A stretch of DNA of 64,000 nucleotides from positions 523,501 through 587,500 of the forward strand of contig JAUJYZ010000118.1 in NCBI GenBank assembly GCA_033675265.1. Direction: 5' to 3'. Position numbers and translations under genes: made by a program. Origin of the DNA: Actinostola sp. cb2023 (taxonomy: Eukaryota; Cnidaria; Anthozoa; Actiniaria; Actinostolidae). Shown here in pieces: positions 35,320-54,300 of the stretch. The notes beneath the pieces are model-generated. The model was not told the origin of the DNA. It worked only from the letters and a program-made list of their open reading frames with translations, and made no database searches. Position 1 is the first letter of the stretch, and each line of letters begins with the position of its first letter.

Positions 35320-35711
35320 GGTTAAAATTCTAGGGTTAAATGGTTTTCTCAGGTTTAATCCAGGGTTAAAATGAATGGTTTTCATAAGGTTTAATCCAGG
35401 GTTAAAATGAATGGTTTTCTTAAGGTTTAATCCAGGGTTAAAATGAATGGTTTTCATAAGGTTTAATCCAGGGTTAAAATGAATGGTTTTCTTAAGGTTT
35501 AATCCAGGGTTAAAATGAATGGTTTTCTTAAGGTTTAATCCAGGGTAAAATGAAAATGTTTTCTTAAGGTTTAATTTAAAATGAAAGTTTTCATAAGTTT
35601 AATCCAGGGTTAAAATGAATGGTTGGTTAAAATGAATGGTTTTCTTAAGGTTTAAACCAGGGTTAAAATGAATGGTTTTCTTAAGGTTTCAGTCCAGGGT
35701 TAAAGTTAAGT
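35320..35711. repeat. 36-bp minisatellite
   Basis: About ten units contain TTTAATCCAGGGTTAAAATG followed by AATGGTTTTCTTAAGG, with small deletions in several units near 35540-35640. Flanking GGGTTAAAA fragments extend a little on both sides. Confidence 0.92.
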
Positions 35712-38700
35712 TAGGTTTGAATCCTGGGTTAGTGTTAATTGGCCTTCCACAAACCGCGGGCCCAACACCCAGCGTTAAGATCTACTGATGAAACGTTTTC
35801 GCACCAAAACTAAACTGACATGCATGACACAGCTTTGGTGCGATACGTAAGCGCAATGCACGCACAGCTAGCTGTATGACAGGTCACAGACGTGATCGAT
35901 GGTTGCCTGTCGGTGGTACGTGTTTGCGTGAGTGATTATTTGTTATATTGACAAATAGATCCGAAAAGTTTTTCCAATCAAAGCAATCAAGTCAATATAA
36001 TCCTTTGACTGTACTAAATATCACTGATAATGTGCAACCAGCTGGATATGATACAAGACGCGAGACGTCGCAAGACAACTGAGCGAGCGAGCGTGCGTGC
36101 GCGCCGGGTTTACTGCCTGGCCTGAAAACACGGGGACAATATGATATGCGACTTACTGAAATGATCTGCCCAAAATAGCGCGAATTAGGTATTCACGCAA
36201 CGAATTCAAGGCTATTTATACGAGCGAAAATAAGACTACACTTAACTAATAAAGACGCGACTTAATAAAGACGCGAACCATTAGTATAAACACCTCCCTG
36301 GTATAAACCACTCTTTTTGTTATGTTCTTAGATAATACGCGGCGAGGAACACTGATGTTTTTTTTACTATAGTTGCGTCTTATTTTCGCTCGTATAAATA
36401 GCCCTATTTTAATATATACACAGGAAAGGAGCGGACTAGTGTAGCACTAGTGAAACAGTGCTTAAACCAAGATCATCGGTGATCATTTCCAAGCTGATCC
36501 CATCGGGATCTTTCTCCTTTCTTTCTAGCTAGGGCTAATTACGCTCAGAAGAACTTCATGAGTATCTCTCTATAGCACTTTAACTTCCCCTCGATTTCTA
36601 TCCATTTTAATATGTGTCATATAGGCCAAGACTTGTCGCGATCCGAAGACAATTAACAATAATTAAGAGAAAGGTGGCAGACCCACAGCTCAGCAAACTT
36701 TTTCCTTTCAAAGCTAACACTACCCTGCCAAATACAAATTCTTATTCTTTGATTTCTGCGTTGCGTGTTGGTTTGTTTGTCCAGTTTATACAAGCTTATC
36801 TTGCCATCCTGGCCTTGGTCACGATATACCAATTACTACTACAAACACCTTGCAGAAATGACTGAGTTTTGAACCATGCAAAACATCTGCAGTTTTTGTT
36901 TTTTTAAACCATTTAACACCTGTACTGAACTGGACAAAAGAGGACATATAAATAGTGTATGGTTCGCTTGTGAGTCATTCTGCTACGATAGATAGCTGTA
37001 CTTATTACTAATCAGTACGTGAATTAAGCCCATCCATCCCCTGGGAGGAGTTTTGCCAGTAAATGATGGTTTCACGAGGGTATTAATGGTAGCATGTCAA
37101 TTATTTCAGTTCCCATTCTCATAAAAACATTACCAAAAGTTATACATTACGTTCCTCTACAATTGTCAGTGTTTGTAGCGTTGTGAAGCAAATTGCGTGT
37201 CGACACGGGTTCTTTGATGTCGCGTTTATTTGGACAATTTAAATGACAATGATGTCATAGCACGCGCAAAACCTATGTGTATTTTCATTTCTACTAACTA
37301 GGATGTGCTACTTGGCCATATTAAATACTTATTGCTTAACTGGGGGTTCTAGTAGCTGCAGGCCAGCATTGTCCGGCGCCTTTAATTTTGTTCATCGTCA
37401 ATTTTACTGCAAACTTTGAGGTTTCCACTCCAGTTATTTCTGGGAATGATGACCTTTCAATTTCAAGAAAAAGTGTTTTCCAAATTCACTGAAAGGTTTC
37501 CGTGCAAGGTTCACAGTGTGTGAGCGAGTGGCGAAAGTTGATACCATGCATGGCACGGCCAGATTGATGCCGACTTGATGTCTCGATCGTTCGTTCATGG
37601 TTACCGTGACTTGGTATCACGCGAACTCCGGAACAATGATACGTTTATATCGGCTTCGCCTCTCATGTCAAAGACAGACAACAGTAATCCACGTACTTGT
37701 TGACTCTGCTGTGAACCACAAACAAGCCTTCACGACACAGTCTTGTTTTTCCCTGTTATACTATATAATAAAAACACATCATTAGTAATACTTCAGTGAT
37801 TGATGGAGTCGAGGAATAATATTGAAAACGGGAGGTGATGTCCATTGGGAAAAAAATTCGGATTCAGGAGTTCCGATACAATTTCCGTCAGTTTTTCACC
37901 CGAGTTAAAAGTACCCAACACGGCGAAATCAGTATCGAAACTAAAGCTACAGCCAGCTAACTCATTACACTATAGTCGTACATCCTCTTTGTTTAGCCAT
38001 CAAGTCACGACAAAGAAAATCAAGTTTTCATACTTGTCATTGTTCATGTGACTGTTGCACCAGCGGCCTGACTCTATACAAGGTTTCCTTCTTTATTATC
38101 TGCGAGACAAACAACAAGACTGAAGTTTTCAGTTCCGTGCAAAAATGATTTCAATTAACAGGTGCATGAGAGCAGTCGGTCAACTGTAAACAGCCGTGTT
38201 GAAAAGTATAAATAACGGCGGATATAGCGCAATTGATTCAATACAGAACTTTGCCATTTTCCTATCTTTAATATCTAGGATTTGTATTGTATTTTATTGG
38301 GACAAAAACGAAGCATGACAAGGATGTTGACAGGGTTACGTATTCTTACAACTGATATATCATGAAAAATAGGACGAGTTAAACATATGCCGTAGGGCGC
38401 GCCTCTCCAGCAATATTCAAATCGCTGTGTTAGGTGGATATGCATCGGTACAGTGGAGCATCCATTTGGCGCCTAAAAGTCTATCCATAGTCGACCGCCC
38501 CTCCCATGCAATGAAACGTGCCTCTGTTTTATAAACCCATTACAAAACAAGAAGAAATAAAAGAAAGATCAGTCCACAAAGAGTTGCGCGGAGTGTAACA
38601 GGTGTATGTACGAGCTGCGATGACCCTGGGAAGATCAGCAAGCAACAAGAAGCTATATGTACCGCTTCGCTTGGAAATACCGCGTTCAATAAAATACAAT

Positions 38701-39716
38701 ATTAGATGGTTCTCTATTCGTGCATAGCGCGCTTGATTCTCAAAATCCTTATAAGAATGCTGGATATTTATTACACAACACACACACTTGATGACAAGTT
38801 TCCATACCGGAAATTTATGCCTGCAGAAATCTATACACATTTTTTTTATACAATACTTTATTTAGACACGTATTAGGAGCTTACAGAAACATCACTAGGT
38901 TCTTTGACAAGACACGACACCAATTTAACGCTGTCCCGGCTACATGGCCAATATTGTGTTTTCTGTTACGCCACTCGTTTCCAAAGATGGTCAGAGCTGT
39001 TAAGTGCGGTTCTCGTGACTAGTCAGTTAGCACAAAAGAGTACTTGATCGCGGTGACATGTTCCATTGTTTCAAAACAAGTCACGATCATTATGGACAAC
39101 AACTGAGCGTACGTGAGTTTCATGCCTATGTCAGAGTAACCTTCTAGAAACTGGTAAAATAGCTCTAGACCATTAAATTAGGGCCGGTTTTCTTAGCTGA
39201 GACCCGAAAACTTGTCGATGATTATTGCTACTTTTGGAGGCTGTGGGAAGAGAATTCAAACCTAGATAAATAAATAAAATAAAAAAAGATAAAAAGGGAA
39301 ATCATCACACAGCCAACCACTTGTGTAATTTCCATGATAAATTGTCAAGTAGCTTACGACAGACATCGTATACAAACGTAACTGAAAATCGTTTCGACAT
39401 CTAATTAATCACACGTGATCTCTCTCAGATACCATGGCAACCATAGCGTTGTACCTTTCGCGTGCATGGGTCAATGATATCGATAGCTAGGGAGCATGAC
39501 ATACCACTTCCTCTTACTACCGCATCGAGCACGTTTCTGACGTACGTTAATTCTAAGTTAGCCATATTTTGCCTGACAAAATTGTTCTTAAATTCCCTCA
39601 CTAGGTTGTACAATTTGTAGAACTTTATTTGATACTCGAATGCCCGATCGGCCGACCGCCGCCCGACCTCCGCCCGACCGCTAGGTTACTCGGTATCGGC
39701 TTAATTCAGATTGTTT

Positions 39717-39717
<1 letters not shown>

Positions 39718-39792
<75 letters not shown>
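39718..39792. repeat. (CT)n microsatellite
   Basis: About 36 TC/CT dinucleotides, followed by a second short CT run near 39857-39882. Ser/Leu and Arg/Glu open frames across it are artefacts. Confidence 0.95.
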
Positions 39793-39796
<4 letters not shown>

Positions 39797-41221
39797 TTAT
39801 TACAAAGAAGAAATACAAAGAAGTTTTTATATACTTATCTATCTTCGTACAGAGTCCTCTCTCTCTCTCTCTCTTTCTCTCTCTTCGCATAGAGTCCTTA
39901 GAAACTCAAATCCTCACGTACCGACTGAACTCAAGTTTTTTTATATTATCAGTGAGCTCCCGAAGCTAAAAAGCTATTTGAATAATTTCGTAATAGCAAA
40001 TTAAGTTTGACTACTTATCGGCACTACCACCACGTCACCTGCAATTGACACTAAACATTAATGCGGTGCACGCTACTTTACACGCGAACTCTTCCGACGG
40101 AAATGAAGATTTCTCGTCCGGCAGCAGCTGATTGTACGTTGTCGAAAGTGAAAACCAAACGTCTATCGCATAGTAAATCATTTGTCAACTACTTACAATA
40201 CGCTAATAGCGTTAGAGACTTTGTCTTTTTCATTAACTTTCCATTCATTCATTCTTTCCGGCCTGATTCTTAACTTTTTTTCTTCCTTTCATTCATTCCT
40301 TATCATAGTTTGAATTTACTTTTCATTATTCTCAGCAACGCTGCCCGATATCGGCACTATAACTTTGATATTGTTTCTCAATGTCAGTTGGATAATTTAT
40401 AGAGAAAAGTCCTTTTCGAGTCACAATTTCCCTTTGAACCTAAAAGTGCAGTATTACGAAACTTCTTGAAAGGAAATTCATCATTTTTTATGGCTATTTT
40501 TAAAGTACATAAAATAATTCCAAAGCTTTAATACGTCATTCCCAAATCTTGCCGATTGCCGATTTCAGTCAAAAACGTTTTATAAATCCACTCAAGTTTG
40601 ACGTAGATTTTTATCTCTGGAGTCACGAATACGTGTTAGATCTGTTAGCCATTGACGCGCAGGCATAGTAGCGTTTGTTGATATCGACCTTGAGAATATA
40701 TGAATTTTAAAAATGCCTGAAGGCGATTGTCATCAATCTCTGACTGCATCTCGCCGTGCCGTCACGAAAATATCTGAAATCTAGCCTGTGGAAGTGTAAT
40801 AAGGACAAGTTAAGTATACAGACAAAAGTACAAAAAACACCATTACGGAAGATATCCTTCGCCTTTGATTTTCGCGGAAATAGTAGTAATTTCCGCTTGC
40901 GTGTTGAGCGTGATCGATACAAATTTCGCGAATTTCGTGACGTGACTTTGAGTTACCCAGAGTCCTTTGCTCGGGTGTGTTGCGTGACGCAAGCGCAGTA
41001 AAGGCGCTGCCACATGTGCGTTGTTCCAAAGTTCGTAGGTGAACACAAGAAAGGGAGGCCGGTCATGGACGTTTGATAGTCGATTATTACCACGACTCGC
41101 TATCTCCTTGTACTCCTTACGACGAACTTTCAAGTTGCTTAACATGCAACTGTGAAGTATCATGAGATCGTCGAAATCGTGTTGAAGATTTTACTAAAGT
41201 ATGGATAGGGTTTAGTGCTGG

Positions 41222-48167
<6,946 letters not shown>

Positions 48168-49485
48168 CTGTGTGTTCCCATGGTCCATTCATTACTTCCA
48201 TCAGACAACCACATGAGTTTGTGTACCATGTCCAGGAAGGCTTAGACTACAATGTATTTTGTCAGTTACATGGTTGCATCTCTGTAGACCCACTCAACAT
48301 TTTTACAAGAACAATAATATTTTGTGATCCATTCTGTCAAATAAGTAGGAAGTAGGAATCATCATAATCTAATGATTTTTAGATCAATAATCACATTCAT
48401 GTTTGCAAAGCTTAGCTTGTTGTCCTTAGTGTCACGTCATGCCATTATTTCATTAACTTATTGTAAATACAGACAATTTTTGAATTAATGAACAGAACCT
48501 TTTATGCATTAGGAATTTTAATGTTGATGTTGTACAGGAAAGCAATAAGGATTGAATCACCAGGCACTTGCTCATAACTTATTTTTACCAGCAGTGCAAG
48601 TTAGAATAGTCAAAAGAAACAACACGTGACTTTTGTCACAATAATACCCATATTTCAACAAAATAATGTTTTAGACAAATATGATTTGTCTATTTGACTG
48701 TAGGAATGTGACTTATCCTTTCCATTTTCCAATTCCATATGATTTTACTGCACTTTATTATGAACCAATTTTGTGTAATCAATTTTCTCTTTCCGTTTAT
48801 TATTGCACATATATTGACTTTATAAGCTTATTAAGTTCAGGTTAATTTCAAGTTCTTAAAAGTCTGAGCTAGGTTTCCTTGCTAAGATTGTTTTGATAGT
48901 CGTGGAAAATGAAAAAATACTAACTATCAAAAAAAATGTCCTTGAATTTAACTGACTTTATAACACTGCACACTACTATTCTTCACTTTTGGTGAACTTT
49001 TTCTATTAATACAAAAAGCTTGTTTTGCTCTTTTCAAATTTGAAAAGAGTGACACACATACAAATACCAATGTAATCGAACTAGCTCTAGATAGGATTTT
49101 TTCAATTTGAGCAGAATCATGATTCTGCTTCATTGGTTGGTTAAAGAATCAATCAATTTAGGTGCTTATGATTTACAACAAAGCTGGATTAGGATATCTC
49201 TTGTTTGAAGGACTGGTTTTCCAGTATTTCTGTTCATGATAGCAACTATAGTTCCTGTACTGTTCGACACAGCTTTGTTGTATATTGGAAGCACCAACAA
49301 AATATTTGAGTGAATACTAACAATGCTGTATATACACAAGGGTACTGCAATGAATGACTTTTTTCTTTGTACCTTTTCCTGATTCATTTTCTAGAAAAAT
49401 AAGGACAAAACTAATGAACTGCAGTGATAGCATTTTTAATATTTCTCAAATAAATTGTAATTATTGTTCTAGTAAAAGGGCCCAC

Positions 49486-49640
49486 TTGATAGAGTGCAAT
49501 TTAGAAAAGCTTGAAAACTAAATACTGTAACTAATTAGTACTAAATAGCACTAATGAAACAATAGAAAACAATAGAAATAGCACTATTTAGTACTATTTA
49601 AAGTTAGTACTATTTCACGCTTTTCTAAATAGCACTCTAT
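49486..49640. mobile_element. Foldback element (family shared with 34125-34266)
   Basis: GATAGAGTGCAATTTAGAAA on the left is mirrored by TTTCTAAATAGCACTCTATC on the right. The interior carries TAGTACTAAATAGCAC, AACAATAGAAAAC and ACTATTTAGTACTATTT in the order seen at 34125-34266. Confidence 0.82.
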
Positions 49641-50129
49641 CGGCACCAGCTAATTATAATGCATTATTACAAGCTGATTATTATGGCACTGTTCTATTTG
49701 TATAGTTATATTTAAGACTGAGTGACACAATTCCAAGTTTTTGAGAATGTTTCATCAATGACCATCAAAACCTGGTTGTCATTCAATGATGTGATCCGGT
49801 CGATACAAGTGGGCGTTCCTTATTAACAATACCAAAATATTTTTTGTTTTGTATATTTATTTTGTAAGTTTTTTTGTATTTATATTTTTCAATGTCCTGT
49901 AGCGTAGCACTGCAATGTCGCTGTATGATAATAATAATGTTGATTATCAAACATCCAAAATGAAATTAAATAAAGTTAATAAAAATGTCATCAAATCCAA
50001 TGTGTCTTGTAATATTTACATGTCAACGCCACAATATATTCCTGAGATACTATAATCTTATGAAGCATCAAACTTGCTTGTGTTGGTACACGGTTGCCTA
50101 GGAACGTTACAAACAATACTGTTTTAATT

Positions 50130-50232
50130 GGGATAGTCTCCCTCACAGCCGTTTTTAGTGTAGTCATGCACACTAAAGTTAGTAGAGAGCATTGCATGAC
50201 AACACTAAAAATGGCTGCAGGTGAGACGAGAA
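50130..50232. mobile_element. Foldback element (family shared with about 63141-63217)
   Basis: TCTCCCTCACAGCCGTTTTT on the left and AAAAATGGCTGCAGGTGAGA on the right are inverse. GAGAGCATTGCATGACAACA near 50186 matches GAGAGCATTGCGTGACGGAA at the second locus. Confidence 0.75.
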
Positions 50233-50517
50233 GCATAGCTAAGCCATGTTTAGTTGAAAATGTGCTGTTTTTGACCCATTATTTGATATCAATCAGCTGT
50301 TAAATACTCTGTTTGATAGCAGATAGCCTGCGCCCCTTCCCTTCTCCTCCCTTTTCCCTTTCCCGAAAGGGACAGCTATGCAGGCTATAGCTAGATAGCA
50401 CATGGAGGGCAGTTTTGCCCCTCAGTTGAAAGTAAATAACGAGATTCAAGGACTTTTGACATCTTTGATAACAGCTGATTGGTATCAGTAGCCACCAAAA
50501 ATAGACAACTTGTTGAC

Positions 50518-50675
50518 CAAACTGTATAGAGTGATTCCAATAAACCTGGGCATTACTAACTACATCAATATACACACTATTAGACACTCACTCTTGTTTT
50601 CTTTTGTTTCCTTGCATCTAATAAACACTGACAGCTAATTGGTAGTGCCCAGGTTTATTGGAATCACTCTATATA
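50518..50675. mobile_element. Foldback element
   Basis: TATAGAGTGATTCCAATAAA followed by CCTGGGCA on the left is exactly inverted as TTTATTGGAATCACTCTATA on the right, preceded by TGCCCAGG. No coding capacity. Confidence 0.82.
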
Positions 50676-50960
50676 CACCTATTCCAAATATCCAGGCCGA
50701 AAGCAACAAGCAACAAGCTGACATCCGCAAAGGACTTTGGGAATCTCCTAATTAATTAATTTATCTGTGGTACTTGAGAAGCTATCCCTACGAGTGTTGA
50801 ATAGCAATCATTTGGAACTATTCGGCCATTTGAAAATGCATGTTGTCAAAATGTCTACGGATGAATAAATGAATAAGGAGAAAGTCCCAATGCCCTTTGC
50901 GGTCGTCAGTTTCTTGCTTGTTGCTTTCGGCGGGGACAACGATTTTTGGAATAGGTGTAT
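50670..50960. mobile_element. Foldback element
   Basis: ATATACACCTATTCCAAATA and GAAAGCAACAAGCAACAAGC on the left are mirrored by GCTTGTTGCTTTCGGC and TTTTTGGAATAGGTGTATAT on the right. The interior has CAAAGGACTTTGGGA and its inverse TCCCAATGCCCTTTG. It shares a border with the preceding element. Confidence 0.8.
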
Positions 50961-51357
50961 ATTATTTTGATTGGTCCTACACTTGATGCGAAAGCATTGT
51001 CCACGTAAACTGAGAATTTTGGTAAAAGTTATTGAACTTATCTCTTTCCATTTTTCCTTCCTTCAAAAGTTCAGTGGAGCCGAGGGGGATTGGGGATAGT
51101 TGAAAAGAGAGTTTCCCAATGTGGCCCTTGAAATTGCCCTTGATAGATGAGTAACCTCAATGAGTTTCCGAGGATGGGAAAAAATAAAACTTCCGCACAG
51201 GAACCGATATGAATTAGCTTGATTTTATTCATTTCCGTTACGATCCCTCCCAAGAACAGGAAGTAAACTACCGCCTGACCCCACTCCCCGATAATGACTT
51301 TGCTGACTTACCTACTCCTCCCCTACACAGTCTTTATCGTATCGTGTTGCCATTCGG

Positions 51358-54300
51358 ATGGATTGCAAAATGGCGGCTGCACACTCGGAGCGGGAAAAGG
51401 AACTGGAGGGCTGGTTTTATCCTTCTGAAGAAATCAAGAAGGTAGCCCACGTAGCAGACATGGAGACTTACCGTGCTATGCACAAGCGGTCTTTGGATGA
51501 CCCAGCGGGTTTCTGGGGTGACATTGCTAAAGACTTTCACTGGCATGTCCCACCGAAACCAGAAAGCTTTTTGAGCTACAACTTTGACATGAACCACGGT
51601 AGCGTCAGTGTTAAATGGATGGAAGGAGCTAAAACGAATATGTGCTATAACGTATTGGATAGGAATGTAGATAAAGGTTTAGCAGATACTGTAGCGTTTT
51701 ACTGGTGAGTTGTGTAATCTTTCTTTCAATGTTTAGAATCCTGCTACTCTGAATGAATCCCTCTGAATAACTTATCCTTAATATTGACGTGGAACTGCGA
51801 GCGACGTGTCAAACGCTTTAATATTAATAGTGTTTTTGTCGTAACTGTATCTAACAGTTCTCTAACAGTTTTCTGAAGTCACTTGACGCTTATTAGTTTA
51901 TTAGTTTAAGTTTAAAAAAGTTCGTGTGTTGCATGTCAAGAACTCCCGAATCGTTCGTGCGTGCAACACATGTAAGTAAGTCTTTATATAGCTTTTTTTG
52001 TTATATAATAATATGGTACAGAAGCAGTATACAAAGACAAAACATAGCTGTCTGCTTACCAGTTTTGGAAACCTCGCTGAAGACTGAAGAGACCTTTGAC
52101 TTATTGCATAACAAGGGGGTGTGAGGAAGGTGGTACGATTTTTTTTACCGCGCAATTTTTCTGAAACGAATGAATGAAAGGCTGTTTCTCCTTTCAAAGG
52201 TTTTGAGTTTGATAGATGAGACATTTTTATTCCTTGATAAATCTCTGTGTTCCATATTAAACTTGATGTGACGATTGTCGTCTATTTTTAATGTGTATCT
52301 TTTTTTTAAACTAAATAAATAACAACTTGTATGATGACAGATCTGGTACAGTGTCTGGCTTAAAGGTTATTTCTTTTGGTAGCCTTTTCCTGTGCTATTG
52401 TTTTGGCTGGTTCTTTGGTGTCCAATTTTTGCAGGTTGTCTTGTGCTTTAGATGGTTGAGTGACTGATGGGGTGAATATATTGGTACTAGTTCGTACTAG
52501 CTAGCACCCATAAATGGGTTTCTGTGTGTTATGGGTGTGGTCATGTTGTTGTTGTTCATTACTTGATCTCAACTTCCTTTGAAGTGTGTTTCTGTTTGTT
52601 GTTTAGGGGTCTTCTAACAATGCTATCTCTGCTGTTGTAGTATATAGTTGATGTACATGATTGTCTGGGTGTTTGGATTACAATGGACAATTAATTTGAT
52701 TATCACATTGTCTGTTACATAATGTCTCTTGAAATGTCTGGTTGAGGATCAATGATAAACTGTACTACAAGGAGACTGGAGGGGGAGGGGATAGGACAGA
52801 GGAAGAAAAAAACTATTTTATTACATTACTACATGGCCTGCCCCCAAGACAGAAGTCACATCTTGTATTTTGCAATTAGACTCTAGACATCAAGGAAGCC
52901 ATTTTTAATGTTTATGATTGACGGAAGTCTATACAAGCATCAAGAGTTCCAGACTTTCGGTACGTACACAATGCATTATGAGATTATTACAAAAGAAAAG
53001 TGAGCACCAATTCTAGACACAGGGAGCCCAAGCTATGTTTTTGCTCACTTGGTGCTCACGTTTCCTTTGTAATAATCTCACAATGCATTGCGCGCGTACC
53101 GGAAGTCTGGAACTCATGCTTGTATTGCAAACTTACCAGAAGAAGAATAGAAGAAGAAGAAGAATACTTTATTTGCACTTTATATAATCAGTCGCAACTT
53201 TTGTCTTGGGTGGCGACTACAGCGATAAGTGGTAAAGTTTAGGCTTTGTTTTATACAGGGAAGGCAATTTTGTAGGTGACCAAAAAGAAATAACTTATGC
53301 CGAACTATTAAAAGAAGTTAAAAAGTTTTCTAATGTACTATACGACAAAGGTATGTATAACACATGCTTAAAAGCTCTGCAGACATCAGGATGTACGTAA
53401 TATGTGTATTGCTTGAATGTACCATGTTTTGTATACTTTATTCTTAAATAATAATAATAATAATAATTTATTTTTATCTTCAGGAGTTAAGAAAGGTGAT
53501 AGAGTAGCCATCTACATGCCTATGATAGTTGAACTTGTAGTAGCAATGTTAGCGTGTGCACGGATTGGAGCTATACATTCTATTGTTGTAAGTATTGTTA
53601 GCTTCCTTGTACCCAGTCATTTATTGGTCTGTGTGCATGGAACAGCCCCAAAATGACTGGGTACAAGTTGGCACTTACATTTAAGGGGTATCGAATGGTA
53701 AAGGCGAGACTCCGAAACAAGGCATATTTTTGCGATCCCTAGACACTTTTCCACCGATTTCTTTTGTTTTCAAAATTCAAGACTCTGAGATGCTTTTTGC
53801 GGGAGGGAAAATGAGACTTTGAGACCAGCAAAATTTGACCGAAATTTTGCGAGCCTTGACTTTTTGCACTGTCCATTCGACACCCCTCATGTAGGTAGCA
53901 GTTTATGCTCATATTATGTCTATATTAGGCCATAGTTCTCCTCTTATCTTTTAGGAATGAAGCCCAGCACAATAATGGAGATAAAGTAATTTTCATTTAA
54001 TACATTTTTTCATTTCAGTTTGGTGGTTTCTCTGCTCAATCGCTTGCCGAGAGAATCCTAGATTCAGAATGCAAGGTGTTGATAACTGCAGGTTTGTGCT
54101 GTTACATCTAGAAGACACTGTTATAATATTATTACCAATAATAATAATAATAAAAAATGACCAAATCATCTCTGGATTTTCTGCCTGACTCCAACACTTC
54201 TGTTCCCACATTGGTTTCCTTCTCAGCGGTTTTAGTTTTCGTCACACAATGCGATATGTGAGGAGACATTGCATTGTGTGACGAAATTCAAAGATGTGAA

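Larger units (their letters stand above)
33590..41221. other. 4E-T / NLK intergenic region, 7.6 kb, no recognised gene
   Basis: No segment on either strand reads like a conserved protein with splice sites. The left part is probably 4E-T 3' UTR (a possible AATAAA lies at 34954, but far away). It holds a foldback (34125-34266), an arm of another foldback family (35070-35217), a 36-bp minisatellite (35320-35711) and a (CT)n run (39718-39792). From about 35750 to 41000 the sequence is mostly unique and AT-rich with no element I can name. The right end should contain the NLK promoter and 5' UTR. Confidence 0.55.
48168..51357. other. NLK / ACSS2 intergenic region
   Basis: No coding exon recognised. 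The left part is probably NLK 3' UTR, AT-rich; AATAAA occurs at 49969-49974, a possible distal polyadenylation site. The right part holds four foldback elements (49486-49640, 50130-50232, 50518-50675, 50670-50960) and then the presumed ACSS2 promoter. Confidence 0.55.

Noticed and set aside
39629..40004. Ser/Leu-rich and Arg/Glu-rich open frames
   Set aside because: Translation of the (CT)n repeat in three frames and both strands.
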